64,000 nucleotides of DNA from Hydractinia symbiolongicarpus (Eukaryota > Cnidaria > Hydrozoa > Anthoathecata > Hydractiniidae): assembly GCF_029227915.1 (NCBI RefSeq), contig NC_079876.1, forward strand, positions 6,324,001-6,388,000, given 5' to 3'. Numbering within the stretch: position 1 is the stretch's first letter; the number at the start of each line of letters is the position of its first letter. Below the pieces are notes generated by a model. It was not told where the DNA came from, made no database searches, and saw only the letters and a program-made list of their open reading frames with translations. Made by a program: the position numbers and the translations under genes. Positions 44,846-55,528 of the stretch are shown here, one piece after another.

Positions 44846-47800
44846 CACCACCACCACCACCACCACCACAACAACAACAACAAGGACAAACTACCAGTAG
44901 CAATGTCACGCCGATAATAAAAGGAGAAGAAGAAGTATTTGAAACACCGGTTGATATTGATGTCATTGCAGCTTCCATACAAGATGGGGATCTTTCGGGT
45001 AATGTTAGAATTGACACTTCATTGAAATTTAATACAGCTCATTCAATCGGTCATAATATTGAAGGAACAAAACCGTTATTGATACATCCGGCAAATACTC
45101 CAGCAACAGACAAAGAGTTTATACCAATGTTAGCACTTGTTTTACAAGATGTATGTTTGCATCGTGCCACTAAACGTTTGTTCATCTATAACACAATACC
45201 TCAAAAAGCTATTTTTCATAGATTACTAAGACTATTAAAGATTGATTTTTTTCACTACGACAAGTACACTGACTGGAAAGTTTTAAATTGTGATGATATC
45301 GTAGTTAAAAATCTCTTGCAGAGTCAAAATTATAACATGCTCACTACTATTGAGGGAAGTCGTGGAGTTGAAGCAGCCGAATGCATCTGTATAATTGAAA
45401 GCAATGATTGCAAGTTAAAACATTTGACGTTAGAAGCAATGTCCAGAGCGACACAAAAACTGGTCCTTGTTTCAGCGTCCAACGTCTACCAATCGGATAC
45501 AGTAAAATCATCAACTGGTCATATCATCAGTAAACTGTTAACTGAACATCTGGTTGAATACAATGTAGAAGTCTCAAACGATGAAGATACAGAAATACCG
45601 TTCACAAAGTCTATGGAAAGTAACAATAAAATAGTTTTTAACATAAAACCACAATATTGGAAATTCAAAGAAATGATAAAAGATTTGGAACATATTGGTT
45701 TTCAGGTGACGGATGAACGCCTAAATGCGCATGAGATCGTTAGGAAAAAGTAAGTAAAATTTTTAAACAATAGAGAACAAATTCTCTTTTGAATAGTTCT
45801 TAAAAAAATTTAAATTCAGTGATTCATATTAAAGAATTGGATGGTAAGGGTTGTGTTATATTAAAATAAAAAACCCCCCACGAGATGACCAAAGTGTGAT
45901 GATTCCCAATCCTCTCTCCTTTCTTTTGTGAAATTTGTTCTAGAGAGGCAAAAAAATCACGACATATGTGTCAGGGCCTATTCTGTACTTAATAAAAACA
46001 TTGTAAGAGTTTTCTGATGTTAAAAATGTTAACCTGCTGCTAAGCATGAAAATAAAAAAAAATTATTAGACAAAATTTTGATCATCTTATAATTTATTTT
46101 ATTAAGTAAAGTCATTAGTTTTGTTAAATAATATGATATAAATGAAATATTAATAATTTTAGCCTTTATCCTCCTGGAAAAGTGAGCAATATAATTTGCT
46201 CATATTTGTCACGTAAATCATGCATATTGAGATGGCAAAAGGACGCTAATAAATACACCGTTAGAAGACAAGAAAGTAAAAATTCAACCTGGAATAACTT
46301 AGCAACTGACATTTCTTGCAATCAATACATCGTTGATGACATGGTATTTGGTGAAACGTGCAAGTTTTGTGTTGTTGCTAAAAATCATCTTGGTGTATCT
46401 GATGACAGCATTGTGTCTTATCGTCACGAGTAAGATTATATTCAAGTCCTATTCAAAACATTTTATAGCCATGTGTTAAAAAGTATGTCAGGCTTGAGGA
46501 ATATTAACATGTGCTCAATTTTTTTAGACTTCCAAACGTCAAGGGTGTCCAATTTGGAGGTAAGAGAAATAGTTATCGTTTTATCAGCATAATTTTAAGC
46601 AAGAAAATCACCACAACACTCTTTGTCACAAAATAGGCATAAAAAAATTAGCGTGACAAAATAAGTGTTGACTAATTGTTTGATTTAAAAAAATTAACAT
46701 TTATTAAAAAATTTTGTTGTTCATGTTGTTATTTACCTGTTACAAAAAGAATGCGGAATAGTTAAATATTTGCTTTCTTCGTTACCCATATTACAACAAA
46801 CAAATTATTCTAATTATTTATTACACACTTAATTTATTACTGTACTTATACCATGGGACACGCAAAGTCAATTTAATGACACTATTGTCTGAAACGAATT
46901 TAGTCCTAGAACCTTTTAAGAATTTTTTTTCATCTAGTGTTGATTTTAAAACAGATCTTTACTAAAAACGTAAGAGGTTATTAGACGTTTTTGTTTTCCT
47001 TTTGTAAAATTTCGACAATGTTTTGTTTCTCGGTCATATGACATTAATTAAGAGAAACTAAGTGTTATCAAGTGAAAATAAAGCTACTCTGCACATTGGT
47101 AATATATATCCTAAAAGGAGGCTTTGGAGTAACAAAACATCAAAGGCAAAAATAGTTCCGCTAAAATGTAGTGCGCTGATGTTGCTGTGGTGTCATAGAC
47201 CAAACTAAACTCGCTTGTTTCTGTCATGATGTTATTTATATTTTATGACGATGACTAAACAAATAAGTGATAATACTTTTAAGTAAAGAAAAATAATCAA
47301 TCAGTGTGTTTTTCTTGCTATATATGAATACGTGACAACAAAATAAAAAGCTTATCATGTAGTTTACATAATAAATTGTACGCATGTTCGTAAAAATTTA
47401 CAAATCAACGTTGTTTGTTACGCACGCTGTCAATAAAAGTGATACAAAACTTCTCACTTGGTATTAATAAAGTTTTCAAGCTTTGTCAATAGAAAAAATT
47501 TTGTTCAAATATTGCCATTAATTTTATTACTATCTCGTGGTTGCTCGATTTATTCAAATCATTTGTTTAGCATTTTCTCAAACGAAAGTTTAGACGCAAA
47601 CAAATGTCAGAGCAATTCCCTTAAATTTAAATTCAAACCACGCATTATTTATGGCTATATCGTACTTTGCTGGGCATAGTTAAAGAAGCAAAGATAAACT
47701 GCTCAACAAGTGTATGCAAAGTGAGAACGTCCTTTTGAGACCTACATTTACCTGCAAAAGGGATATTTTTACGAAGCGAATTGGGAATAGCGAATTCGGC

Positions 47801-50800
47801 GGCTAATTACCAGCGAAATATCTATTTGATTTTCACGGGAAACAAAAAAAACATGTGACCAATTTAACATTCTGAGTGTAAGCACTTTTTCTGGTATTAA
47901 AAACCGGATAGTTATTTTGAATTCTAAATAAACAGTTTTCTTATTGGTTAAAAGATATTTTATAAAATATTTCTACTTTTCGGGGAAGAGAATTTTTCAA
48001 AGCAAAATCAAAACAAACAAAACTTTGCATGCTCAGATATATTTAGTTGGCGAACTCGTTTAGCAATACAAACAATGAGGCTGAGGAAAAGAAAACAAAA
48101 TAAGAACATCGGCAAGACTAAAACACCAATTTTCTCTCTACTCCCGAGAGAAATACATTTGGCAAAAAGAAATTTTAGCAGAATCAATCGCAAATGTTTT
48201 TATGAATCTTTGAAATGAATAACAAAATAAAAACTACTTTTACCGGTACATGTTATAATAAGGAACATTTCAGGCTGTAACGAATATAAGCGTATATATT
48301 GTAAATGTACCTTCAAGCTTCAAGTTTACTCCAATACAACACTAAAGCTTGCTGACTTACCAAATTTCACACCAAGTTTAAAAAAACTATTCCCTTTTGC
48401 CTTTTCTTTTTGAACCCGTAGCTAGCTCTCGGTCATACTTAAATTTCGCATAATAATTTGAAAGTTGATCACTTTGTGCAAAGTTGGACAATGTTGTATG
48501 ATGCGAATCCTCCCTGTAAGTCGCTTGGCGCACTATGTACAGTAAAACTCTTATAACGACTACAGCCTCGTTTCTATGTTATATGGACTTTGCAGAGGGA
48601 AAAGCCTGTTATTCAAGTTAGTAATGAAAAGCCTTGTTTTCAAGTTACCCACATTTGAAAAATATTGCTAATAGTAACCACCCGGTGAGAGAAAACAAAC
48701 AATCATAAGCAAATCAAATCATTTCGTCGTAAAATTTAGACTGATTTTTTCTTTCCTTGTTCTGACTAGAACGAACAAACTCCCCAAATTTATAGTGTAG
48801 CGTGTGAGTCTGAGTTAGTGTTAGGCAGTTGATTTTGATATTTAAAGCGCATATTTTGTAAATATACATCATAGATTCAATTTTACTCCAACACAAACTC
48901 TAAAGCTGGCTTAACATACCGAATTTTGCACCAAGTTCGGAAACACTATTTACATTTACCTTTCGTTTTGGAACACGTGGCTCTCGGCCATACTTAAATT
49001 TTGCTGAATACTTTTCAAGCAAGATGCCTCGTACCACTTTACTGTTCCATACAAAGTGTCTTTCCTGAAGTTGATCACCTTGTACAAAGTTGGTCAATGT
49101 TATATGATGCGATTTCTCACTGTAACTCGCATGGCGTACTATTAACAGCAAAACTCTTATAACGACTACAGCCTCGTTTCTATGTGATTTGATTTTTATA
49201 AAAATTACATTAGAAATTTGCAAAGGGAAAGCCTGTTTTTTCAAGTTAGTTACAATATAGTAATGAATAACCTCGTTTTCAAGTTTCCCACATTTTTTTA
49301 AAAATTATTGCTAATACAAACCATCCGGCGGGAAAAAAACAATCATAAGCAAATCAAAAGTCATTTCATCGTAAAATTTAGACTCGGTTGGTTTTTTGTT
49401 TTAACAATATTTTTTTCCTAAAGCTGTTGAGTTTGAATTTTTGCAATATCTAAGGCTCGTGCTCTTTTTTGTTCTTATAAAGAAACCCGCACAGTTTTTA
49501 ACCGATCGCGTGTCAGAGAAACATCTTTGAAATATTCGTGCAGACGAAATCGAATATATTGAGTACAGTAGTTCTATTTTTATCACTATATCATACTCAA
49601 CCAAAACGAATATGTTTCATTCAGCAAATAATGATGATAAAATCTGATCGTGTGAGGTTAGAGAAAATTTAATTTTGATAAAAGCGGTAGCTAGTTTTTA
49701 TTATACATTATTTTTATTCATGAGAAACCCGTTTACAATTAATGGAGTATTTACTAAGAGCTGTGTACCTAAGTCTCGTGTTCTTTAGAACTTGTTCTTA
49801 TAAAAAGCCGATCGCGTGTCGGAGAAACATCTTTGAAATATTCGTGCAGACGAAATCGAATATATTGAGTACAATTTGTTCTATTTTTATCACTATATCA
49901 TACTCAACCAAAACGAATATGTTTCATTCAGCAAATAATGTTGATAAAATCTGGTCGTGTGAGGTGAGAGAAAATTTAATTTTGATAAAAGCAGTAGCTG
50001 GTTCTTATTTACATTTTTTTTCATAAGACACCCGTTTACAAGTAACGGATTATTTACTAAGAGCTGTGTAATTTTAATTTTTTTTTAGAATTTAAACTGA
50101 AAAAACTAACAAACTCTTTTTGCGTGCTTGAGATTATGCTCTGTCTTGATCCTGCAATTTTCTCCATACAATCTGAAAAAGCGTTATTTGTTCAATATTA
50201 ATATTTAGTGAAGTTTTTTCTTTGTTTGTAAGAAACTAAATAAAGTCATGGAATAAGCATACTAGCCAGCCTCGGTTTTAGGGATTCATCGCCGTCTTCC
50301 CACATGCCATATAGATAAAAAAAATCCCTAGGGACAAGAGTGCTAGATTAGAAAATACTAATATTTGGTAAAATTCTTCCTTTGTTTTAAAAAGCTAATT
50401 AAAGATTCATGAAATAAGCAGACTATCCAGCCTCGTTTTCAGATCTAGCCCAGATTTATCTTTTTGTTATTTTCCCGCATAAGAAATAGATAAAAAATCC
50501 CTGGGGACGAAAGTGTTAGACTAGGTTGGTTTATAAAAACGCATTATGTTATCGTAATAATTGTAGGAATAGCTATATATACTTCCGAGATTTTTATTAA
50601 AAATGTCATGTGAAATTATTTTAACAGGCGAAAAATTTTATAGTCTCGACATTAACTGAAACATTTCCGTGGTTCATACAAGTAGAATAATTTTCTCCTG
50701 ATGCAAATTATCCTTTACATGATGACGTCAACATATTAATATTAACTTAAATAAAAATAAATTATTACTATACTTTTTGTTTCTGTGTTTTCACAATTAC

Positions 50801-51424
50801 TTTTTTTTTATGTTTAATACATTATAAAATGTTTTACAATAAAAAAAAGTATTTAATGATGTCATAAGTTTTTCGTTATCATATTTCATTAATTTATAAA
50901 TTTATAATTTTTATTCATTTACTATTTTATTTTTAGATATCGTGGAAATTATTAAATCTAACGATATCGAGAAACTGAAAAAATTACTATCCATTCATCC
51001 AAACATCGTTCACATGAGAGATGAAGATGAATACACACCATTGATGTGGACAGTATATAACACCAACAATACATCAATGGTGGAAATACTCATCTCATAT
51101 GGGAGTGATGTTTGGGCGGAAGATAGATGGCAAAACAGTTATCATTTCGCTGCATCATATGATCGTCACACAATATTAGATATGTTATGTCGACATGATG
51201 TAACAAACATCAACCGTGGAAATGTTTACAACCACACACCATTATATTGTGCTGTAAATAATGGTCACATCTCATGTGTTGATGTTTTGTTGCGTTATGA
51301 AAATATTGATGTGACGATCGAAGATGAAGATGGAAGAACAGCTTATGATGTTGTTGGATGGATGAATGAACAAAACCGGAAAATAATAAGACGAAAAATA
51401 AAAGAATACGAAGTAAGTTATTAA
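40989..51424 (+). CDS. HEPN-coiled coil-SF1 NTPase-FN3-ankyrin protein, six exons, 1507 codons
   Basis: Exons 40989-41881, 42421-42689, 43175-45749, 46163-46429, 46528-46559 and 50937-51424 have GT/AG borders, and their phases join without a stop. Exon 1 is a DZIP3-like HEPN domain (about residues 1-180) with RNNVMH (R135-H140), the RNxxxH motif of HEPN ribonucleases, then a heptad-repeat coiled coil (about 200-265). Exon 2 and early exon 3 (about 300-680) are unrecognised.

Exon 3 then shows superfamily-1 helicase-like motifs: GPLGSGKT (698-705), LIIDE (D796-E797), an FFPQS segment, RAMRTT, GSRGVEAAE (R1117) and AMSRA (R1145). A polyQ/polyP insertion lies at about 932-957. Exon 4 is a fibronectin III domain (1247-1335) and exon 6 carries about four ankyrin repeats (1346-1507).

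There is no signal peptide, so it is probably cytoplasmic. HEPN plus P-loop plus repeat sensors suggests an innate-immunity-type receptor, which is inference. The ATG has G at -3 and +4. Confidence 0.85.
41590..41778 (+). repeat. 63-bp coding tandem repeat (21-residue coiled-coil unit)
   Basis: Three copies with an exact 63-bp spacing (GACAGTATTCAGCAAAA at 41601 and 41664, GACAATATTCAGCAAAA at 41727) encode units of the form IQQNxxGIKQNQxDIKANKD. 21 residues equal three heptads with I or V at regular positions, consistent with a coiled coil that could oligomerise the protein. It lies just after the HEPN domain. Confidence 0.85.
44780..44884 (+). repeat. CAG/CCA coding repeat (polyQ-polyP-polyQ)
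   Basis: Within exon 3, (CAG)n at about 44815-44844 is followed by (CCA)n at about 44845-44869 and then (CAA)n to about 44883. It encodes a glutamine run, about nine prolines and a second glutamine run. It lies between the helicase IV-like and V/VI-like motifs, so it probably forms a flexible loop. It is in frame and likely length-polymorphic. Confidence 0.92.
48290..49340. repeat. Tandem duplication of about 0.55 kb in intron 5
   Basis: Shared words include TTTACTCCAA(T/C)ACAA, ACCAAGTT, CTCTCGGYCATACTTAAATTT, TTGATCAC, AACTCTTATAACGACTACAG then CCTCGTTTCTATGT, and CAATCATAAGCAAATCAAA. The copies differ by indels of tens of bases. On the minus strand both copies keep an open segment ending in a GTAAG- or GTATG-type donor (see findings). 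Confidence 0.75.
49480..50020 (+). repeat. Tandem duplication of about 310 bp in intron 5
   Basis: 49500-49700 and 49808-50008 are nearly identical: CGATCGCGTGTC, GAGAAACATCTTTGAAATAT, TCGTGCAGACGAAATCG, ATCACTATATCATACTCAAC, GTTTCATTCAGCAAATAATG and TTTAATTTTGATAAAAGC. High identity suggests a recent duplication. Confidence 0.9.
50250..50530 (+). repeat. Third intronic duplication, about 160-bp period
   Basis: AAGCATACTAGCCAGCCTCG followed by ATAGATAAAAAAAATCCCTA recurs as AAGCAGACTATCCAGCCTCG followed by ATAGATAAAAAATCCCTGGG. Both copies end with a GTGYTAGAYTAG word. Confidence 0.7.
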
Positions 51425-54105
51425 GTTGATTTAATAAATTAGAAAGAAGAATAAATTTGTATTTTATTTTAATTTAAAAATAATAAGGATTAAATAAATG
51501 TTTAAATAAATATTTAGGTATGGAATGTTTTTATTTTTTTAAATTTTGGTGCGTGGTATAAGATATTAAAAGTTAATAAATTAGAAAGAAGAATGAATTT
51601 TTTATTTCTTTTAATTTGATAATAATGATGATAAATGAAAGTTAAAAAACGAATGAAATGATTCGCAATAATAAAAGGATGGATGATTTTTATTTGAGTG
51701 GAGTAAACTAATTAACAAATTGAAGGATATAATGAATCTAAATTTAAGAAACTTAAGAATAAAATGTTGAATGTCAAAAATATTTTTTTATAACAAATTG
51801 GATAAAATGAATAAAATACTTAAGAATAAAATGTTGAGGTTGTCAAGTAGATTATTGTGACAATCCAAAGTAGAAAGTATTTTTAATAAAAAAAAGTGAA
51901 TTATTATAGCTGTTAACAATTCTGACAGCATTAATTTTTATGTATGTAAAAATAATGAGAAGAGATAAGTATATATTATAACGAAATTAAAAATGATAAA
52001 TTTTATAAGAGAAACAGAAGAAGTAAAAATACAATTTCGTACCCAGACTGTTTTTTATTTTGCATCTTCTGAAATTGAATGTTATTATTGTTAGCATGAA
52101 TTGAATATTATAGATCTGAAAATATATAAAATAAAATATATTTAAAACATTCAAAAATAAGAATGCCACGATGTTAAACTTTTTTTTCGTAATCCGAAAT
52201 TATTTTATTTTTTGCATAGCGATTGTACAAATTTCGCGTTATAAATGGATTTTATGAACAAATTGACAGATTTTCTCTCATTTAGAAGACATGCCCATGA
52301 CGATGGCTGTTCTAATACTTAAGTAGCTATACTTTAAAATAACACATCTATTTATCTTTTAGGACAGGACGAAGTAAATATTTCAAATGATTTTGTTTTG
52401 AAAAACAACAATCAGTTTGTGAGGTGAGACGATACTTTATACAATTGGATATATTTATCTTTTGTTTTTTCTATTTTTAACTTTCTTTCATGAAATTTAT
52501 TTATTTTTTAGATGAGGAACGAGTCAATTTTTTAGTTTTATTTTATATTGTAATAAATTTATTTGTAGTAAAACGTACTGAAACATTTTTCTGTTCGATT
52601 TTTATCAAGCCTTGTTTCGTTTATATTTCATTCAGGAAGCGACACATGTCAAAGGTCACGTGTTTTTTTAAACTGTCTCAAACTTGCCGCATGGTGCAAT
52701 GTAGAGTGAATCTTATTTATTACAAACGTCAACTGATATACTTTCTCAACCTCGTCCCCAAGTCTTGTTAGGCCTTTATATTTTGAAGGCCCTGGCTGGT
52801 CACGTGACGACAGAATACCCACGTATAGTGGGTATTTTGAAAATAATTATTTGTCTCGCTCTTCCAAAATATACACAAGCAGTCAAGAAAAAAATGAAAG
52901 AACTGACACAATTATTTAGAATGGTTAAAATAATATTAATAAGAAAAAAATTATATATATTTTTATATAAATATTTTTATATAAATATTTTTATATAAAT
53001 ATTTTTATATTGTAAAAATTATTTTTATTTATTTATAATAATATTTTTTAATGTATAAAAGAACTGTTAATAAATATTGTATAATATATTAAACATTCAC
53101 ACTTGCGTACCTGTTTTTAATTTCCAGTACTTCTCCCCTTTTTTTAAAACTTCTTCCCATTTTAAAAAAGTTCCTCTTATCCTGATTATACTGAAGAACG
53201 GCAAATTAACATTTATTAAGTAAAATTCGAAATAATAAAGCAAATATAAAGACACATTTTCTTGTGTTTACATGATACTCGTCAAAAGCCGCCATTATGT
53301 GGTAATTTTTTTTGTAGGATGAAACCCAGTTTGACGTCATCTCCTAGATGGTAAAAGAAAGCCCATGAATATGTTGCCGCAAAACTCATAAAACATTTTG
53401 GGAATAATTATAAAATTAATGTCTAAGACAAATAGAAGTAATGCCAAAAAGCATTCTTTCTTTTCAGTCTCCCAACAGGTCAGAATCAACGAGCTGCGTG
53501 AACCGTCCCCAGAATTTGTTACCTGATAAGTCAAAGCCGCTAGCGCTCGGGCTACATCTCAAAAAGTCAAGAACCCCTGGAGACGAGGTTGTTGACAGAG
53601 TAGATACTTTTTCAAAACGAGTATAATAAAAGATGAACACTTTTCATCGGATGTTTTGATCAACGCTGTCAAAAAGCCTGTGGTAAATTTTAATCATAGT
53701 AAATGGAGTCCTGCGCAAATTTCAGCACAGATTCTGCGCAAATTTCAATACGCACTCGTCTTTTACGTTGCACCTAGGGCTTCCCTTATTATAATACAGG
53801 AATTTACGGACTTCTATTATGATCTGCGCATTAATTTTGCTTGCTGGAACCTTAGCCCGTTTGCGTGAATTCCATCCTCAATCACAGGACATGTCGTGAT
53901 GATCAACGCTTTCTGAATCAAAAACGCTTGCTGAGTTAAACTGTGTAAACAACAAAAACTCTGTCCATGTGGGCATTACTATAGATTTTCTACACTTTTG
54001 CGGACTTTTCCGAGAGGGAAGTAGCAAAATAAGTTATTTCTCATCTCCAGTACCTGTTACAATCTCATCTTCAAACAAAACAAAACAACCGTATGATATA
54101 TATAT
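51425..54105. other. Downstream region of the HEPN-NTPase gene
   Basis: Several AATAAA-type polyadenylation words follow the stop (for example near 51437 and 51493). A possible alternative last exon begins at 52363. A 16-bp AT minisatellite lies at 52960-53012. The remaining open frames match no known family. Confidence 0.4.
52960..53012 (+). repeat. 16-bp AT minisatellite
   Basis: About three copies of TTTTTATATAAATATT in tandem. Confidence 0.85.
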
Positions 54106-54109
54106 AAAA

Positions 54110-54830
54110 CCGCTTATCCATGTGGGTATGGTGACATGATCCATCGATTTGGGAGATCCGTTCTAGAACTAAGTATGATTTCAAACTTCGTGTAAATTTG
54201 ATTTATCAGCATTTTCAGTACAAATTGCGCGACTTGACTCAAAATTGGTTAGCTTTAATAAAGCTCAGAGAGTATGCTGATGCTGGTCATGAGTAAAATT
54301 CTGCTGGGGATTATTTGTTGTTGGAACTATCCGTCCAATATGTCGAACCAAAAGGTGTCAACAAGCTATATATAATGGCAATAAACAGATCTATTCTTTT
54401 AAATTTTAAAGCGTTGTTGGACTAAACGGTTAAATTGCGAGTTTGTATGGACCTACGGAGGGTAGAAGACGCGATTGTGCTCTTTTGAATACTTCCGGAT
54501 TACTTCAAAGTTTACAACATTCACATTCTCCTCATAAACAGTTATTGTGCATTTATGGTTATCCTGCATACCTCATTCGTCCACAAATACTTATGGCCCT
54601 TTAAGGATGCGAATATACTACTAATCAAAGACCGTTAAATGAGGCCATGAGCAAAGTGAGAATATCTGTGGAATGTATATTTGGTGACATTGTGAATTAC
54701 TTGCATTTTTAGAAAAAGTTGAAGATAGGCTTGAGTGCTGCTGGAAAAATGAATTCACTTTGTGCACTTCTTCATGATGAATTCAGAATTCTCAAAGTTC
54801 TCTGGAGTTTATGAGTTTATGTTAAGAAAA
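54110..54830 (+). pseudogene. PIF/Harbinger (HARBI1-like, DDE_4) nuclease pseudogene
   Basis: Across three frames the order of a Harbinger nuclease can be followed: a GD.I.RFGRS remnant (about 54133-54165), LIYQHFQYKLRDLTQNWL and LREYADA, then an RPICR-like patch, then LYGPxEGRRRD remnants with frame changes, SGLLQSLQHSHSPHKQ, CIYGYPAYLIRPQIL, NEAMSKVRISVECIFGD and LKIGLSAAGKM. The YGxPAY and R..VE..FG motifs include two of the three catalytic acidic positions. In family members the first motif reads GDPAY, so a key Asp is replaced by Tyr here. Multiple stops and frameshifts make it a dead copy. Nuclease and MADF pieces of Harbinger thus occur separately in this window. Confidence 0.72.
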
Positions 54831-54904
54831 TTTTGTACCATATTCGTTTAAAATCTTTGCAACGTCAGTGCAAAAATAACTTTTATATTCCATGCAAAGA
54901 ACAC

Positions 54905-55528
54905 GATTTCATGTAAAGTATTCACAAACTTTCTTTTGTGTAAATTCTTTGAAATATCACGATACAATGTAAGAACTACGTTTATATTTTACACACAGAA
55001 CACGAGTTCGTGTAAAGTATTCACGAACTTTCTATTGTGTAAATTATTTGAAATATCACGATACAATGTAACAACTACGTTTATATTTTACACACAGAAC
55101 ACGAGTTCGTGTAAAGTATTCACAAACTTTCTTTCGTGGGAATTTTTTGAAATATAACGATACAATGTAAGAACTACGTTTATATTTTACACACAGAACA
55201 AGAGTTCGTGTAAAGTATTCACGAACTTTCTATTGTGTAAATTATTTGAAATATCACGATACAATGAAAGAACTACGTTTATATTTTACACACAGAACAC
55301 GAGTTCGTGTAAAGTATTCACAAACTTTCTTTTGTGGAAATTTTTTGAAATATAACGATACAATGTAAGAACTACGTTTATATTTTACACACAGAACACG
55401 AGTTCGTGTAAAGTATTCACGAACTTTCTTTTGTGTAAATTATTTGAAATATCACGATACAATGTAAGAACTTCGTTTATATTTTACACACAGTACACGA
55501 GTTCGTGTAAAGTATTCACGAACTTTCT
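54905..55528 (+). repeat. 99-bp tandem repeat (about 6 copies) with internal hairpin
   Basis: The word ACGAGTTCGTGTAAAG recurs at 55002, 55101, 55200 (variant), 55299, 55398 and 55497, an exact 99-bp period. Each unit contains AGTTCGTG-TAAAGTATT-CACGAACT, an 8-bp stem with a 9-nt loop, in some copies with a single mismatch. Because 99 is divisible by three, short repeated open frames result, which I do not regard as genes. The array begins about 75 bp after the Harbinger nuclease pseudogene. Confidence 0.93.

Larger units (their letters stand above)
46560..50936 (+). other. Intron 5 (4.4 kb) built partly of tandem duplications
   Basis: Bounded by GTAAGA at 46560 and TTTTTAG at 50936. It contains three separate local duplications (about 48290-48720 with 48845-49340; 49485-49700 with 49795-50010; 50255-50350 with 50410-50525). 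No sense-strand exon fitting the flanking phase (1/1) is obvious inside. Confidence 0.6.

Noticed and set aside
44600-45017. Minus-strand polyV, polyA, polyC and polyL/W frames
   Set aside because: They are antisense shadows of the polyQ/polyP tract in the NTPase gene.
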